From contig WNNJ02000193.1 in assembly GCA_012934845.2 (NCBI GenBank), positions 62,001 to 126,000 on the forward strand: 64,000 nucleotides of DNA. Reading direction: 5' to 3'. Origin of the DNA: Pomphorhynchus laevis. Lineage: Eukaryota > Acanthocephala > Palaeacanthocephala > Echinorhynchida > Pomphorhynchidae. The position numbers were made by a program, and so were the translations under genes. Of the stretch, positions 47,501-54,538 are shown in pieces. The notes beneath the pieces were generated by a model. The model was not told the origin of the DNA and searched no databases. It worked only from the letters and a program-made list of their open reading frames with translations. Numbering within the stretch: the stretch's first letter is position 1; each line of letters begins with the position of its first letter.

Positions 47501-49744
47501 ATTCTACCATCCATATATCGTTGCTTCAATGCGAATGCCTTAATAAAATATTTCCAAAATAAAAAATATCCAGACGCTTCAATTGCTGCAAATGGTGAAC
47601 TAAATTGACTCGAAATAAAAATATTAATTTATATTAAAATTCAAAAGATTAATTTGTGGAATTGAATGTTTAGTTTTCCTGTATAGATTAATTATTCAAG
47701 CTAATTTATTTGCTTAAATATCCAGTTGATATAACCTCATTGACTTACTAATTATCTTTTCTTTTTTGTTTTATACTTTTGCAAAATGTAATTCATTTAA
47801 TTACTAAAAATCTACTCTTAATTTTAAAATGATTTGTCTTTTAAATTGGTTTAAAAGTTAACTATTATCTTTTATAACTCTGATATATTATATATATTAT
47901 ATATTTTTGCTATTTATATATTATATATATATTTCGTATATCAGAATTTTTTTATTTTTTATATTTTTAAATATAAATATTTTTATTGCATAATGGTATG
48001 TTCAATTAACTGATATTATGATATTATAAATCTGCAGTTTTTAATTATAATAACTTAAATATGTTAATTTAAATAAGTTATATTAAATATCTTTAACTAT
48101 TTACATCAATGTAGTGCACACAACTCACAACCGATGCAAAAATCGCAATACATTCACAGCTTGCAACGCACTATTTTACGCTTCTGCCAATTTTATTCAT
48201 TTTCTTAATCATTTTAATTGCATTTACTCTTAGCAAACCAAATAGGATCATTGTAGTGATTTTGTATTTTAATGTTCTTTCAATTAGTAACTAAATCAGC
48301 ATTTAATTAATTGACATTTTATATAAAATATAACTTAATTTTATTCTACAGGTTTAATTGATGTTTGTAATTTAAGTTTAATAAAATAAACTCAAATTTA
48401 ATAGAGTTTATGATTTATCAGTTATTCAACAAATTTCAACTTTACGTTTTACATATCCGTCGTTTAAATGTTTTATGTTGTTATATGTCGTTACTGCATT
48501 GTAATGCTAAATCGATAAATTGCATGCAATTAAATGTAAAATATAAATTCACTTTTTAATAAACCAATAATATAAATGTAGAATTTAATATAAAATATAT
48601 TATTTTTATATTATATTTTAGCTATTTTTATTTGAATTGTTCATGTTGTTTGAAGAGATTAACGATAATATTGACGAAAGATTGTCGTAGAATGACTAAC
48701 GAATTGTCGTAATTCGTTAGTTAATGATCGGTTCGTTGAGGGCATAGACACAAATAATCGTCCAATTAAAAGAGTAGTCAGATAGACGTAGAAAGGCAAT
48801 GCTGCTAGTCATAGGTTTCCAGTCGAGAACACTCGGTAATATATCTCAATGCAAAAGCGACACCGTTACATCCGATCTGTCAAAAGCGACACCGTTACAT
48901 CTGCTTATGTATTATTAAATATTTAAATATTTTTGTATTATATTGTTAATATATTATTAAATAATAATATATTTTTTAATATTTAAATAATAAATTTTTT
49001 CATTTTTAATATTTTTATCACATTTAAATATTGATTTGATGTATTCAATGAAATGTTTAGATTTTGATTACACTGTGTTAATCTAAAAAATTGCATGTAT
49101 ACCGTTTGTGCTACTCCATTTTTAATTAATAGCATAGCATATTGATAGCTTCAAATTTAACATTAAGTTTGTGATTTGAATAATAATTATTTCGCGTAAA
49201 ATATGTACCCCTCTATAAACAAATATAATTTGGTTATAATCAGAAACTATTAAGCCTGTTAAATACTGGTTTTGAAATTCACCATAAATGCATTATCAAA
49301 TTCACCAATATCTTATATATATTATATAAGATATATCGATACATTATCTTAATATATCGATATATATATCGATATATTTCTACACATTCGATAATAAAAT
49401 GGAATTGTGATAGGATCACATATTTTGTTGTAAATTATATTATATTGTTGTAAACAAGTTGGCTTACTTATGCCATCTCGTATTTTGTTTATTATCTAAA
49501 TTACCGGAAGAATTTACGGTTCTTTAGTACATGGCTATTAGCAGGTTATTTATTCCGATCATTGTTCCTAATTTTATAATATTATAAATTTTAATATTAT
49601 AGTATTAAATATAATATTTAATATTTTAATGTTTCTACTTATTAACTTTTTATTGCTTTTTAGAAAAAAGTTATAATCTCCTTTGTTGTGATTATAATAA
49701 TTTTGGTTATTATACTTGTGCTGATATCCGTCTTTCGAAAATAA
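26481..49744 (+). CDS. STX1A: Syntaxin-1-type t-SNARE, ten coding exons, 300 aa
   Basis: Plasma-membrane Qa-SNARE that pairs with SNAP-25 and synaptobrevin to drive vesicle fusion and is held closed by Munc18. Exons: 26,481-26,513; 30,099-30,203; 34,774-34,873; 34,923-34,997; 36,812-36,888; 40,168-40,276; 42,091-42,164; 46,806-46,943; 47,313-47,423; 49,664-49,744. The sum is 903 nt in a continuous frame. Layout: N-peptide [11 protein letters not shown] (1-11), Habc helices about 38-165, linker with the LE pair (L176/E177), SNARE motif about 204-266 with the zero-layer Gln at 237, basic RKKK, then a C-terminal membrane anchor 277-297. The usual length is 285-300. The Habc part is more diverged from fly and worm proteins than the SNARE part. 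Exons 5 and 6 have candidate alternative copies (5b, 6b). STX2/STX3-like identity cannot be excluded. Confidence 0.93.
26514..30098 (+). other. Syntaxin intron 1
   Basis: 3,585 nt, A/T-dominated. It has a minus-strand foldback-type motif (27,823-27,851, CGTTTCGACC...GGCTTCG), a small CCGGTTT/AAACCGG inverted repeat near 27,349-27,366, and repeated TTTTAAAAGTGGATTT blocks near 29,540-29,630. No coding block recognised. Confidence 0.6.
30099..30203 (+). CDS. STX1A: Syntaxin exon 2
   Basis: 35 codons: a poorly conserved acidic linker ([18 protein letters not shown]) and FMLEFFEQ, the start of helix Ha. Acceptor TGCAATAG, donor CAG|GTATTA, phase 0. Confidence 0.88.
33003..33674. repeat. 72-bp direct repeats flanking the mariner remnant
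   Basis: 33,003-33,074 and 33,603-33,674 are direct copies with a few substitutions (both contain TTACGAAAGTATACACC and GTGGTCGTATATATCAAGTC and end in AATAATAAGCT). A second pair (32,670 and 33,963; AACACTGAC...CATAAGTCA...ACCGAA) brackets them. The repeats are far longer than a mariner TA duplication. Confidence 0.8.
33075..33602 (-). mobile_element. mariner/Tc1-type DNA transposon remnant, internally deleted
   Basis: The 5' end at about 33,600 (AGGGTTGCC...GGCAACCCT) leads to a start codon at 33,428 on the minus strand. The frame encodes the N-terminal helix-turn-helix of a mariner transposase ([40 protein letters not shown]), up to EGRPTS and QDRHVT. It then jumps to [17 protein letters not shown], so about 18-20 codons of the second DNA-binding motif are missing. 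The copy ends at AQK...LVS, before the DDD catalytic domain. It is non-autonomous. Confidence 0.85.
34774..34873 (+). CDS. STX1A: Syntaxin exon 3
   Basis: Rest of helix Ha ([20 protein letters not shown], then [13 protein letters not shown]). Ends after the first base of an Arg codon at AGC|GTATGT. Confidence 0.9.
34874..34922 (+). other. 49-base syntaxin intron
   Basis: GTATGT ... CTTTTAG, only 49 nt, the shortest intron of the gene; all others that I can measure are 369-4,641 nt. It has no in-frame stop, so a retained form would keep reading. Confidence 0.85.
34923..34997 (+). CDS. STX1A: Syntaxin exon 4
   Basis: Helix Hb: [20 protein letters not shown] then RKLK, matching [20 protein letters not shown] of the fly protein in spacing. 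Phase 1 at both ends; donor AAAG|GTACGT. Confidence 0.92.
35131..35290 (+). repeat. Two-copy tandem repeat, 81-bp period
   Basis: TGTCAGATTTGTGATATAAA... runs 35,131-35,211 and again 35,212-35,290, with no visible difference over the shared length. A very recent duplication within syntaxin intron 4. Confidence 0.9.
36070..36180. repeat. Cluster of short hairpins
   Basis: Successive stem-loops: GAGAGTTGAATCTCT, CCTATACCGAG...CTCGATATAGG, and CCACG...CGTGG with CTCCTCAACGTGGAGGAG. GC-richer than its surroundings. Function unknown; it may be part of a short interspersed element. Confidence 0.4.
36231..36370. repeat. Foldback element with perfect 44-bp arms
   Basis: 36,231-36,274 and 36,327-36,370 are perfect reverse complements (arm starts ATTGTTTAATATCCAGGAAA) around a 52-nt centre that holds GAAGATG...GCGAAATATCAAAA. 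It would form a long hairpin in the syntaxin pre-mRNA, 440 nt before exon 5a. Perfect arms imply recent origin. Confidence 0.9.
36812..36888 (+). CDS. STX1A: Syntaxin exon 5 (5a)
   Basis: Hb-Hc loop: [16 protein letters not shown] then VDIRIRKAQ, equivalent to the conserved ADLRIRKTQ. Acceptor CTACAG, donor CAG|GTTTAA (weak), phases 1 and 0. Confidence 0.9.
37490..37655 (+). repeat. AT-rich minisatellite
   Basis: Ten or so imperfect units of about 15-17 bp with the core GATTTTATTAGA(A/G)A in tandem. Confidence 0.8.
38272..38852 (+). repeat. Two diverged direct repeats of about 140 bp
   Basis: 38,272-38,412 and 38,712-38,852 share GTAGAACGTGCT, TGTCTATATAAGTGTAGGGT, CCGTTAAAT, CTTAGAACAA and ACCGTGGCTGG. 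In the same frame both copies read (D)VSVK...LEQ..RGW..SEPLL, so substitutions may have been filtered at the protein level. I do not recognise the peptide. It could be an element ORF1 scrap or an old exon pair. Confidence 0.5.
39080..39290 (+). mobile_element. LINE RT scrap (jockey/CR1-like)
   Basis: Reads RIGF...[11 protein letters not shown] and, after a frame change, [20 protein letters not shown] then [14 protein letters not shown], i.e. the finger block and first palm Asp region of RT. About 210 bp survive, truncated at both ends. Confidence 0.75.
39955..40073 (+). CDS. Candidate alternative syntaxin exon 5b
   Basis: 119 nt with the same phases as exon 5a (1 in, 0 out). It has a pyrimidine-rich acceptor (TTTTGTTGCTAAAG) and a strong donor (CAG|GTATTT). 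It would encode 39 residues plus the split codon, ending [11 protein letters not shown] where exon 5a ends [11 protein letters not shown] (Ser, Arg, Arg, Gln aligned). It is 14 codons longer, so the Hb-Hc loop would grow. A shorter form from the AG at 40,020 would also keep frame. It lies only 94 nt before exon 6a. Homology to 5a is weak, so this is a candidate, not a proven exon. Confidence 0.45.
40168..40276 (+). CDS. STX1A: Syntaxin exon 6a (helix Hc)
   Basis: 36 codons plus one base: [20 protein letters not shown] then [16 protein letters not shown], the Hc helix. The Cys in YRERC matches C145 of rat syntaxin-1A. Acceptor TTGTTAG, donor ATAA|GTAATT. Confidence 0.93.
40277..42090 (+). other. 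Syntaxin intron 6 region around exon 6b
   Basis: Holds alternative exon 6b. Otherwise AT-rich, with two hairpins at about 41,625-41,735 (CACAACATCTA/TAGATGTTGTG and TTTGGCAACTC/GAGTTGCCAAA). These lie between 6b and exon 7, where base-pairing could influence exon choice, though I see no docking-site arrangement. Confidence 0.45.
41236..41344 (+). CDS. Alternative syntaxin exon 6b (second helix Hc)
   Basis: 109 nt, exactly the length and phases of exon 6a, with acceptor TTGCATAG and a consensus donor ATCA|GTAAGT. It encodes [20 protein letters not shown] then [16 protein letters not shown]. 16 of 36 residues equal exon 6a, without gaps; the C145-equivalent Cys, Tyr-Asn and IQRQL.I are kept. 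Including both 6a and 6b would shift the frame (109 is not a multiple of 3), so the pair can only be used one at a time. This makes it a mutually exclusive exon. The change replaces the face of the Habc domain that contacts Munc18 and the SNARE motif in closed syntaxin. An unspliced relic is unlikely given the open frame and intact splice sites. Confidence 0.82.
42091..42164 (+). CDS. STX1A: Syntaxin exon 7
   Basis: Linker between Habc and SNARE motif: [20 protein letters not shown] then IFTKG. It holds the Leu-Glu pair whose mutation opens syntaxin-1 in other animals. Constitutive in any isoform. Acceptor TTATTTAG, donor GGC|GTATGT. Confidence 0.93.
42757..44025 (+). repeat. Reiterated direct-repeat block
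   Basis: About 135 bp at 42,757-42,892 recur nearly unchanged at 43,886-44,020 (AATAATTGTT...TAATAAATAACAGACGTTGT). Pieces of the same unit occur at 43,015 and 43,735, and ACCGATCTGCTTAATAAAGA occurs at 43,093 and 43,609. Between them is a 36-bp perfect palindrome (43,244-43,279). Confidence 0.75.
44695..45075. repeat. Two tandem-placed copies of a foldback-type repeat
   Basis: 44,695-44,845 and 44,920-45,075 share AGAAAATTACAAAT, GATGCTAACAG.AGTT.GC, AAATATCAAAAATAATTTC and AGCTCCAATAATTATTTATC. Each contains an inner hairpin (GCTAAC/GTTAGC) followed by GAAA or CAAA. Confidence 0.75.
45150..45240 (-). repeat. Foldback repeat, copy 2 (single arm)
   Basis: One arm only of the element at 2,791 and 46,326: TTATTAGTGGAGAGAGTGAA through CAATAGCCTACTGCTATC to GGAGTAAATGCTACAAAA. 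The other arm is missing and a LINE fragment follows, so the copy was cut by a deletion or insertion. Confidence 0.75.
45265..45775 (+). mobile_element. CR1/L2-like LINE C-terminal fragment
   Basis: Starts in decayed frames ([15 protein letters not shown]) and has an open stretch at 45,475-45,753 with the typical ORF2 end: [47 protein letters not shown]. No family stem-loop was found downstream, so it belongs to another subfamily than LINE-A and LINE-B. Confidence 0.8.
46326..46575. repeat. Foldback repeat, copy 3 (both arms)
   Basis: Left arm 46,326-46,430 and right arm 46,470-46,575 are near-perfect reverse complements. They begin TATTAGTGGAGAGAGTGAAT and carry CTGATGATGATAGC...GCTATTGAAAATT. 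An inner palindrome (AAGTATTTGCAAAGCTGT / ACAGCTTTGCAAATACTT) links them. It lies 230 nt before exon 8 of syntaxin, within the intron. Confidence 0.85.
46806..46943 (+). CDS. STX1A: Syntaxin exon 8
   Basis: First half of the SNARE motif: [46 protein letters not shown]. The last codon is the zero-layer Gln. Donor CAG|GTTAGT. Confidence 0.95.
47313..47423 (+). CDS. STX1A: Syntaxin exon 9
   Basis: Second half of the SNARE motif: [37 protein letters not shown]. It keeps the Lys-Ala bond that botulinum toxin C cuts in syntaxin-1. Acceptor TTTGCAG, donor AAG|GTATGT. Confidence 0.95.
47424..49663 (+). other. Syntaxin intron 9
   Basis: 2,240 nt of AT-rich sequence. The only repeat of note is a short tandem duplication near 48,850-48,900 (CAAAAGCGACACCGTTACAT twice). 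Confidence 0.55.
49664..49744 (+). CDS. STX1A: Syntaxin exon 10 (membrane anchor)
   Basis: 26 codons and a TAA stop: KKVIISFVV then [17 protein letters not shown], a single C-terminal transmembrane segment with a short lumenal/extracellular tail. No alternative last exon was seen in intron 9. Confidence 0.92.
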   Translation, partial: KKVIISFVVIIIILVIILVLISVFRK

Positions 49745-49874
49745 CCGTCATTCCACCATTTTGATTTCAACAAATGCAGCGCACGACACAAAGGAAATTA
49801 TTATGTGCATTTCTAAGAAAAATAGACATTATAATTTGTGCATTTATTTAATAGACGATGTGTAAATAATGTTC

Positions 49875-49880
49875 AATAAA
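49875..49880 (+). terminator. Probable syntaxin polyadenylation signal
   Basis: AATAAA in TTCAATAAAATAATGCAG, 130 bases after the stop codon, and the first canonical signal downstream. The 3' UTR would be about 150 nt; later signals are possible. Confidence 0.55.
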
Positions 49881-49884
49881 ATAA

Positions 49885-51189
49885 TGCAGATGTTCACGCT
49901 TTATATTTGCTTTGCATGCTCACGTCTCTTTTGCTTTTAAACAAACTGTACACGCAGTAGAATGCTTTAACAGTTTTGATTATTTTTATCTTTTTGACTT
50001 TTTTCTATAAATAGTTTTTGATAATTCATGATAGTTTAGCGCTTTATTAATACAATCAATGCTTCTTTAAACAACCCAAATTATTAGAAATTAATTAATA
50101 GAAATAAATATATTATTTATTAATAATATAACGACAATAAATTATTATTTATTGTCGTCGTACTATTTAATATTACTATTATTATATAATTTTAATTCTG
50201 ATGATTGCAGAAGACATCGATTGTTGAAGCCATGTATTTATAAATAAATGGTAATCCTTCTTCTTTTCTTTAAAACTATCAAATCGAAAATGGATAGAGA
50301 TTTTGGATTAAATTGTACTAACTAATTTAAGTCTATTTGAGTGGCAAATGCGTGCAAACGGCCCGCTTACAAGCCCACTAATTTAAGTTTTGACAACGAA
50401 TTTACCAACATCTAATTTTGGTTGTGATTTGAAAAAGTGTTTGTATTGAGATCAATGATTGAACAAATTGTTGTAATATAATATAGTTGATAGTATATTA
50501 CTATTATATTATTTATGAAATATTATATTATCATATTATGAAAATTTTTTTGATAATTTATATTATTAAATGTAGTATAGTGTTATAAAAAAATTAATAA
50601 ATGTTATGATAGTTATTTGTATTAATAACGGGATCGTTTCCTTAGATAAATGTTGCGTTAAATAATTAGGTCTTTGTTTAAAAGCGATGTCGCAATTTTG
50701 AAGAAATTATGAAAATTTTTTTGATAACTTTTTGAACTCACTGGCTTAAGAAATGGCTTGCAATGTTTAAAAATTGTTAAAGAATTGCGAATAATTCCGA
50801 CGTTTTTTATCATTAGAATTATAAAAAATAAATTATAAGAATGTAAATGTAAGAATTTAAAAATATAAAAATATTCACCTTTAAAGCAAAAAAATAAAAA
50901 ATATTGTAAAATAAAATAATTTATACTTCGAAATAACTCGAAATTTAAATGTCATTTTATGCTAAAAGTCATAATTTTTAAAGTAATGATTCATTTATAT
51001 TATCCCATCTTATTCCTTAGAGGCTTAGTTAATTCATATTAGGTATACCGAATCTAAATAGAAATTTAGGTATATAAATTAGGAATATTATAATTTAGGT
51101 AAAAGTACATTATATATTATTTTTTAATTTTTTTTATCAATTTATATAAAATTTATTATTAATAAATTAATATAAATTTAATAATTTAA
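49885..51189. other. AT-rich spacer downstream of syntaxin
   Basis: No gene is seen. It holds one minimal LINE end (50,341-50,385) and otherwise A/T-dominated DNA. Confidence 0.55.
50341..50385 (-). mobile_element. LINE-A/B terminal stem-loop only
   Basis: On the minus strand it reads GTGGGCTTGTAAGCGGGCCG then TTTGCACGCATTTGCCACTC, the last 40 or so bases of the LINE-A/B family and nothing more, an extreme 5' truncation. It shows which end is copied first. Confidence 0.7.
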
Positions 51190-51350
51190 ATTTATATAAT
51201 TATAAATTATAATTTAATTTAAATATAATTATTATTTTTATTATTATTTAATATATTTAATAAATTCCTTGAATTTATTATTATAAATAATAATAATAAA
51301 TTATTATTATTTGAAATAATAATAATTATTATTATTAATAATAATTTGAA
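51190..51350. repeat. (ATT)n/(TAA)n-rich microsatellite at the 3' end of E2
   Basis: AT-only sequence with clear TAATAATAAT and ATTATTATT runs (51,280-51,350), directly abutting the 3' end of RLE element E2. Confidence 0.8.
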
Positions 51351-51669
51351 ACCAATAGTTGTTCCAAATTTCCTAATGATATCACTGTAACTTTCCTTTG
51401 TATTCTTCGATTGTAATGTTGCCATGCGTTTTATGACTTTGTCGGCATTGTTACCAAGTCCACCATTGGATGCAAGCACAATCGGATAAAACGTAGAACG
51501 CTCAAAACGAGATATTCGCTCACCGTATTTAGCTATTTTACGCTTGTCGTGATATTGAAATGGATCAGAAGTATGGTTAAATGAATTTGACGGAGCCAGA
51601 TGACTGAAAATACATACGTCCATCAAATACCGCTCTGTTTTATCTCCGAACAAACCATTGCATCCGATA

Positions 51670-52653
51670 TCAAGTCTTGCATTCTGATCTATTGTTGTAG
51701 TAGAACGCTGAAATTTTATTCCGATTGGTAATTTTTTGAAGACATGGTTCAATCGATAAACATATTTTTGTGAGATCCTTCGCTAAGCTGTCTCTTACTA
51801 TATTATGTCTTATTGACGGTAATCCACCTTTTTGGCATGCCAAACAATGTATAATATTAAAGGTGTTTCCACAAAGACAAACCGCTGGTAAATTAGGAGG
51901 ATTCCACCCATATCTTGCCGCAAGAGCATCTTGAAACTGTTGCTTGCTTAAATGATATCCACTTCTGATGATAGGTTTTGATGATAGCCATGTAGATGCA
52001 CCTTTGACTGAGTTGCAACATATGCTGCTCTCGCTGACTCGTTTTAACTCATCGATTATGTTCTTGTAAAGCTTTTCTTTTTCAAGCCTTATACTATACG
52101 CAGCTTGCTTCTGGGCATTATGTAGTAAAGATCCGATCAACCCTTCTAAAAGAGGATCACACATTTTCATCGAGAATCGAAAAGATGATTCACATTGGTT
52201 TTCGAGATTAATTAAACCCAAACCACCATATCGGAGAGGTAACTCGATCAAATTCAAGATATCACTTTCAGGACGCACTCCGAGCATCGCTGGAATAAGG
52301 TGAAGACGTAAAAATCTCGATATACGTTGAATAAGTGTTGACTCGACTCTACATGTGCGTAACAGAAACGTCCATTTAAACTGTAGTGCTCGTGTTAAAG
52401 CAGTAAAAGCAACGTGAGGATCTTCTCTTGACACATCAACTAGATTAGACAGGATTATCAACCATTCATCGACTTTTCTTGATGCATATTTACGTACAAA
52501 CTCGTCGGTTCCAACAGCTGATCCAAGAACTCTCAAGCCGTCCTCTACTATCTCTAGTCCTGAATCAACAAATAATAATGAGACGTTGCCTAGTTTTTCT
52601 TCATATACCAGTAGGCGACATTTGTTCTCGTTGAGATGGAAGCCGTAGTCCAA
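51670..52653 (-). CDS. E2 RT thumb, zinc knuckle and start of nuclease
   Basis: 327 codons. MDYGFHLNENKCRLLVYEEK follows the ADD box, RYGGLGLINLENQCESSFRF is the thumb, and CLCGNTFNIIHCLACQKGG is the knuckle, followed by SIRHNIVRDSLAKDL. The nuclease domain continues in another frame (51,752-51,219; ARLDIGCNGLFGDKTERYLM, DVCIFSHLAPS). Confidence 0.8.
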   Translation of the reverse strand: MDYGFHLNENKCRLLVYEEKLGNVSLLFVDSGLEIVEDGLRVLGSAVGTDEFVRKYASRKVDEWLIILSNLVDVSREDPHVAFTALTRALQFKWTFLLRTCRVESTLIQRISRFLRLHLIPAMLGVRPESDILNLIELPLRYGGLGLINLENQCESSFRFSMKMCDPLLEGLIGSLLHNAQKQAAYSIRLEKEKLYKNIIDELKRVSESSICCNSVKGASTWLSSKPIIRSGYHLSKQQFQDALAARYGWNPPNLPAVCLCGNTFNIIHCLACQKGGLPSIRHNIVRDSLAKDLTKICLSIEPCLQKITNRNKISAFYYNNRSECKT

Positions 52654-52753
52654 ACCAATTTGACGTATTAAATCCCAAACTTTTTTTTATTTCAGCGGGA
52701 TTCCCAATGCAATGTGCGTCGTCTGCAAACCATCGGTGATCCACACCAGGAAC

Positions 52754-53716
52754 TTAGTCTTGCAACCGCTTTATAAGAGGCAATGATGCTGCGGCAAAAG
52801 CTATCATAGCCAGTGGATCTCCCTGCGTAAACCCTTCTTTGGAATAAAATACTTCGTCAAACGTCATAACAGCATCTCTTCCGTAAATGTTTCGAAGGAT
52901 GGTAGTCAATGCCGGGCACACATAATCTACATTTTGCAGAGCCACACGTCTGTTAATTCTGTTAAATGCATTCGAAGCGTCCAGCTGCAATATACAGGCA
53001 GAGTCATTATTATGAAAAAGTTCACGTATTGAATGGATAGCCGCCTCAACTCCACATCGTTGACCAGCGCATAATTGTATTGAAGATGATACTTCTTGCA
53101 AATCAATGGATATAATTTTGGCTAGAACCTTCCCTACTATTCTTCGTATAACATTTCCAATACCGATCGGTCTTATTCCTGGATTTTTATCAATAGCTAT
53201 TAATCTACTTGCCGTAAATGCCGTGAGATCCTCTGATGGAGTGTTAGTAGTAGCTAGAAAGATCGCAAAATCTGCTATACTTGACGCCAAACGATTAGAG
53301 CTTTGTCCGAATGACGTAAGCATAGACTGCCAAGTAATTGCACTCAAGCCTGACGGTCCGGCTGATCCTTGAGTACGACGCGCTGCTGATACTATGTCAT
53401 CTGCAGATATTTGCAAAAACGTTCCCGGATAGTGCTTTACTATACCATTTAAAGGCTCTGTTACAAGAGTGGAATCATTGATAGGCATTGCTCTGGAATG
53501 TAATTCAGCTAATTTTTCTCTCACCGATATTCCATGGACTTCATCGTCCAGCTTCAAAATAACCTTTTGTTCATTCGGATTTTCTAGTAATTTTGTGGCA
53601 GCATGAGTTTTACCGTTTGTCATTAAATTACAAAATCTTTTAATCCAATAGGTGCTGCTTTTTGATAAAGAATCTCCAAGGATGCACTTTTGTAAAAGAC
53701 GTGCCTCTTCCATCAA
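52754..53716 (-). CDS. E2 reverse transcriptase fingers and palm
   Basis: 320 codons. TQGSAGPSGLSAITWQSMLT near residue 115, FTASRLIAIDKNPGIRPIGI, QLCAGQRCGVEAAIHSIREL, then the first catalytic Asp in CILQLDASNAFNRINRRVAL, and SKEGFTQGDPLAMIAFAAAS near the end. A stop after RLQD separates it from the ADD box immediately downstream (VDHRWFADDAHCIG). Confidence 0.82.
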   Translation of the reverse strand: MMEEARLLQKCILGDSLSKSSTYWIKRFCNLMTNGKTHAATKLLENPNEQKVILKLDDEVHGISVREKLAELHSRAMPINDSTLVTEPLNGIVKHYPGTFLQISADDIVSAARRTQGSAGPSGLSAITWQSMLTSFGQSSNRLASSIADFAIFLATTNTPSEDLTAFTASRLIAIDKNPGIRPIGIGNVIRRIVGKVLAKIISIDLQEVSSSIQLCAGQRCGVEAAIHSIRELFHNNDSACILQLDASNAFNRINRRVALQNVDYVCPALTTILRNIYGRDAVMTFDEVFYSKEGFTQGDPLAMIAFAAASLPLIKRLQD

Positions 53717-53975
53717 GGACTTAACATTTCCCTCTCTCCATAATTCAAGTCTCCGGCTAATGTTTGATCTAATAAGCGCTAACCTGGATTTTTCTTTTTT
53801 TTTGAAGGATGACTTGGCTAAACACCACTGTCTCCATTAATCTATGTTTGATTTCCAAGGGCCTTGAAATAACCAATGAGTAAAAGCTAGCTAATGTATC
53901 GATAAACTCATTGCTGGCATTACACTTAGGTAATGAATATAGATTTGGATTCCACTTAATTACTTCACTAAAAGC

Positions 53976-54302
53976 CTAAGAAATGATTTCTTGACGAGTT
54001 AGTATTTGATGGAAATCAATTGATGACACATTGTCCGATGTAGCTGTTGGATGCAATTTAACTGAAGTATCTAGTGTAGTAATCAAGGGTGAAGAAATTG
54101 AATCGCTGACAGAATTGATGCCGTTTGATTGAGATTTTCTATCAAGTACGTGATTCTTAGACTGAGTTTTATTCGTGCAATGTGGAGCCAAACAATCTAT
54201 GCAAGGCTGATTTGACTTTCTACACGGACATCTGAGGCAACGCGCCGCCCTTCCATTGCATCCACAGCATCTCGCAGTGGAAGAAGGTTTACCTCTAGTC
54301 AT
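53976..54302 (-). CDS. E2 N-terminal Cys-rich domain
   Basis: 108 codons, starting MTRGKPSSTARCCGCNGRAA. Cysteines follow in a tight array (CCGCNG..ARCLRCPCRKSN.PCIDCLAPHC), a probable zinc-binding fold. R2-like LINEs use N-terminal zinc fingers to bind their target DNA; the same job is inferred here. The Met at 54,302 is the likely true start, since an AT-only spacer lies upstream. Confidence 0.7.
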   Translation of the reverse strand: MTRGKPSSTARCCGCNGRAARCLRCPCRKSNQPCIDCLAPHCTNKTQSKNHVLDRKSQSNGINSVSDSISSPLITTLDTSVKLHPTATSDNVSSIDFHQILTRQEIIS

Positions 54303-54345
54303 TGTGTATTGTGTTTAAAGTTCTGATGCAATTTCCGGAACCTGA

Positions 54346-54475
54346 TAGACCAAATATTATTATTTATAATATTTGATTATTTATATATTAATATATTATT
54401 ATAATTATTATTTATTAATAATTATAAATATATATTATTATTTATAATATTATTATTATTATTTTTTTTCACAAA
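54346..54475. repeat. ATT/TAA microsatellite between E2 and E3
   Basis: AT-only, ending TATTATTATTATTATT next to the A-rich 3' end of E3 (minus-strand sense ...TGTGAAAAAAAATAATAATA). Confidence 0.8.
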
Positions 54476-54538
54476 GATTACATCACAAGAAAAAAAACAA
54501 ATGATCAATAGTCTCGATACAGAAAGGTTTTCGTAATG

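Larger units (their letters stand above)
51345..54345 (-). mobile_element. RLE-type LINE E2, almost complete
   Basis: From 54,302 down: Cys-rich N-terminal domain, KWNPNLYSLPKC region, RT, CxCxxxH/C knuckle and restriction-like nuclease, i.e. all parts of the family in order. Lesions are few: a frame change between the N-terminal piece and 53,716, a stop after LIKRLQD (52,756), a frame shift in an A8 run near 52,685, and a frame change near 51,720. The RT box is FADD instead of YADD. The 3' end is TTGGTTTCAAATTATTATTA, running straight into TAA/ATT repeats. Subfamily differs from E1/E4. Confidence 0.82.

Noticed and set aside
48625-48690. Possible alternative last exon of syntaxin (acceptor TATATTTTAG, 22 codons to a stop)
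   Set aside because: The peptide ([16 protein letters not shown]...) is acidic after a short hydrophobic start and is not a membrane anchor; no similarity to exon 10.
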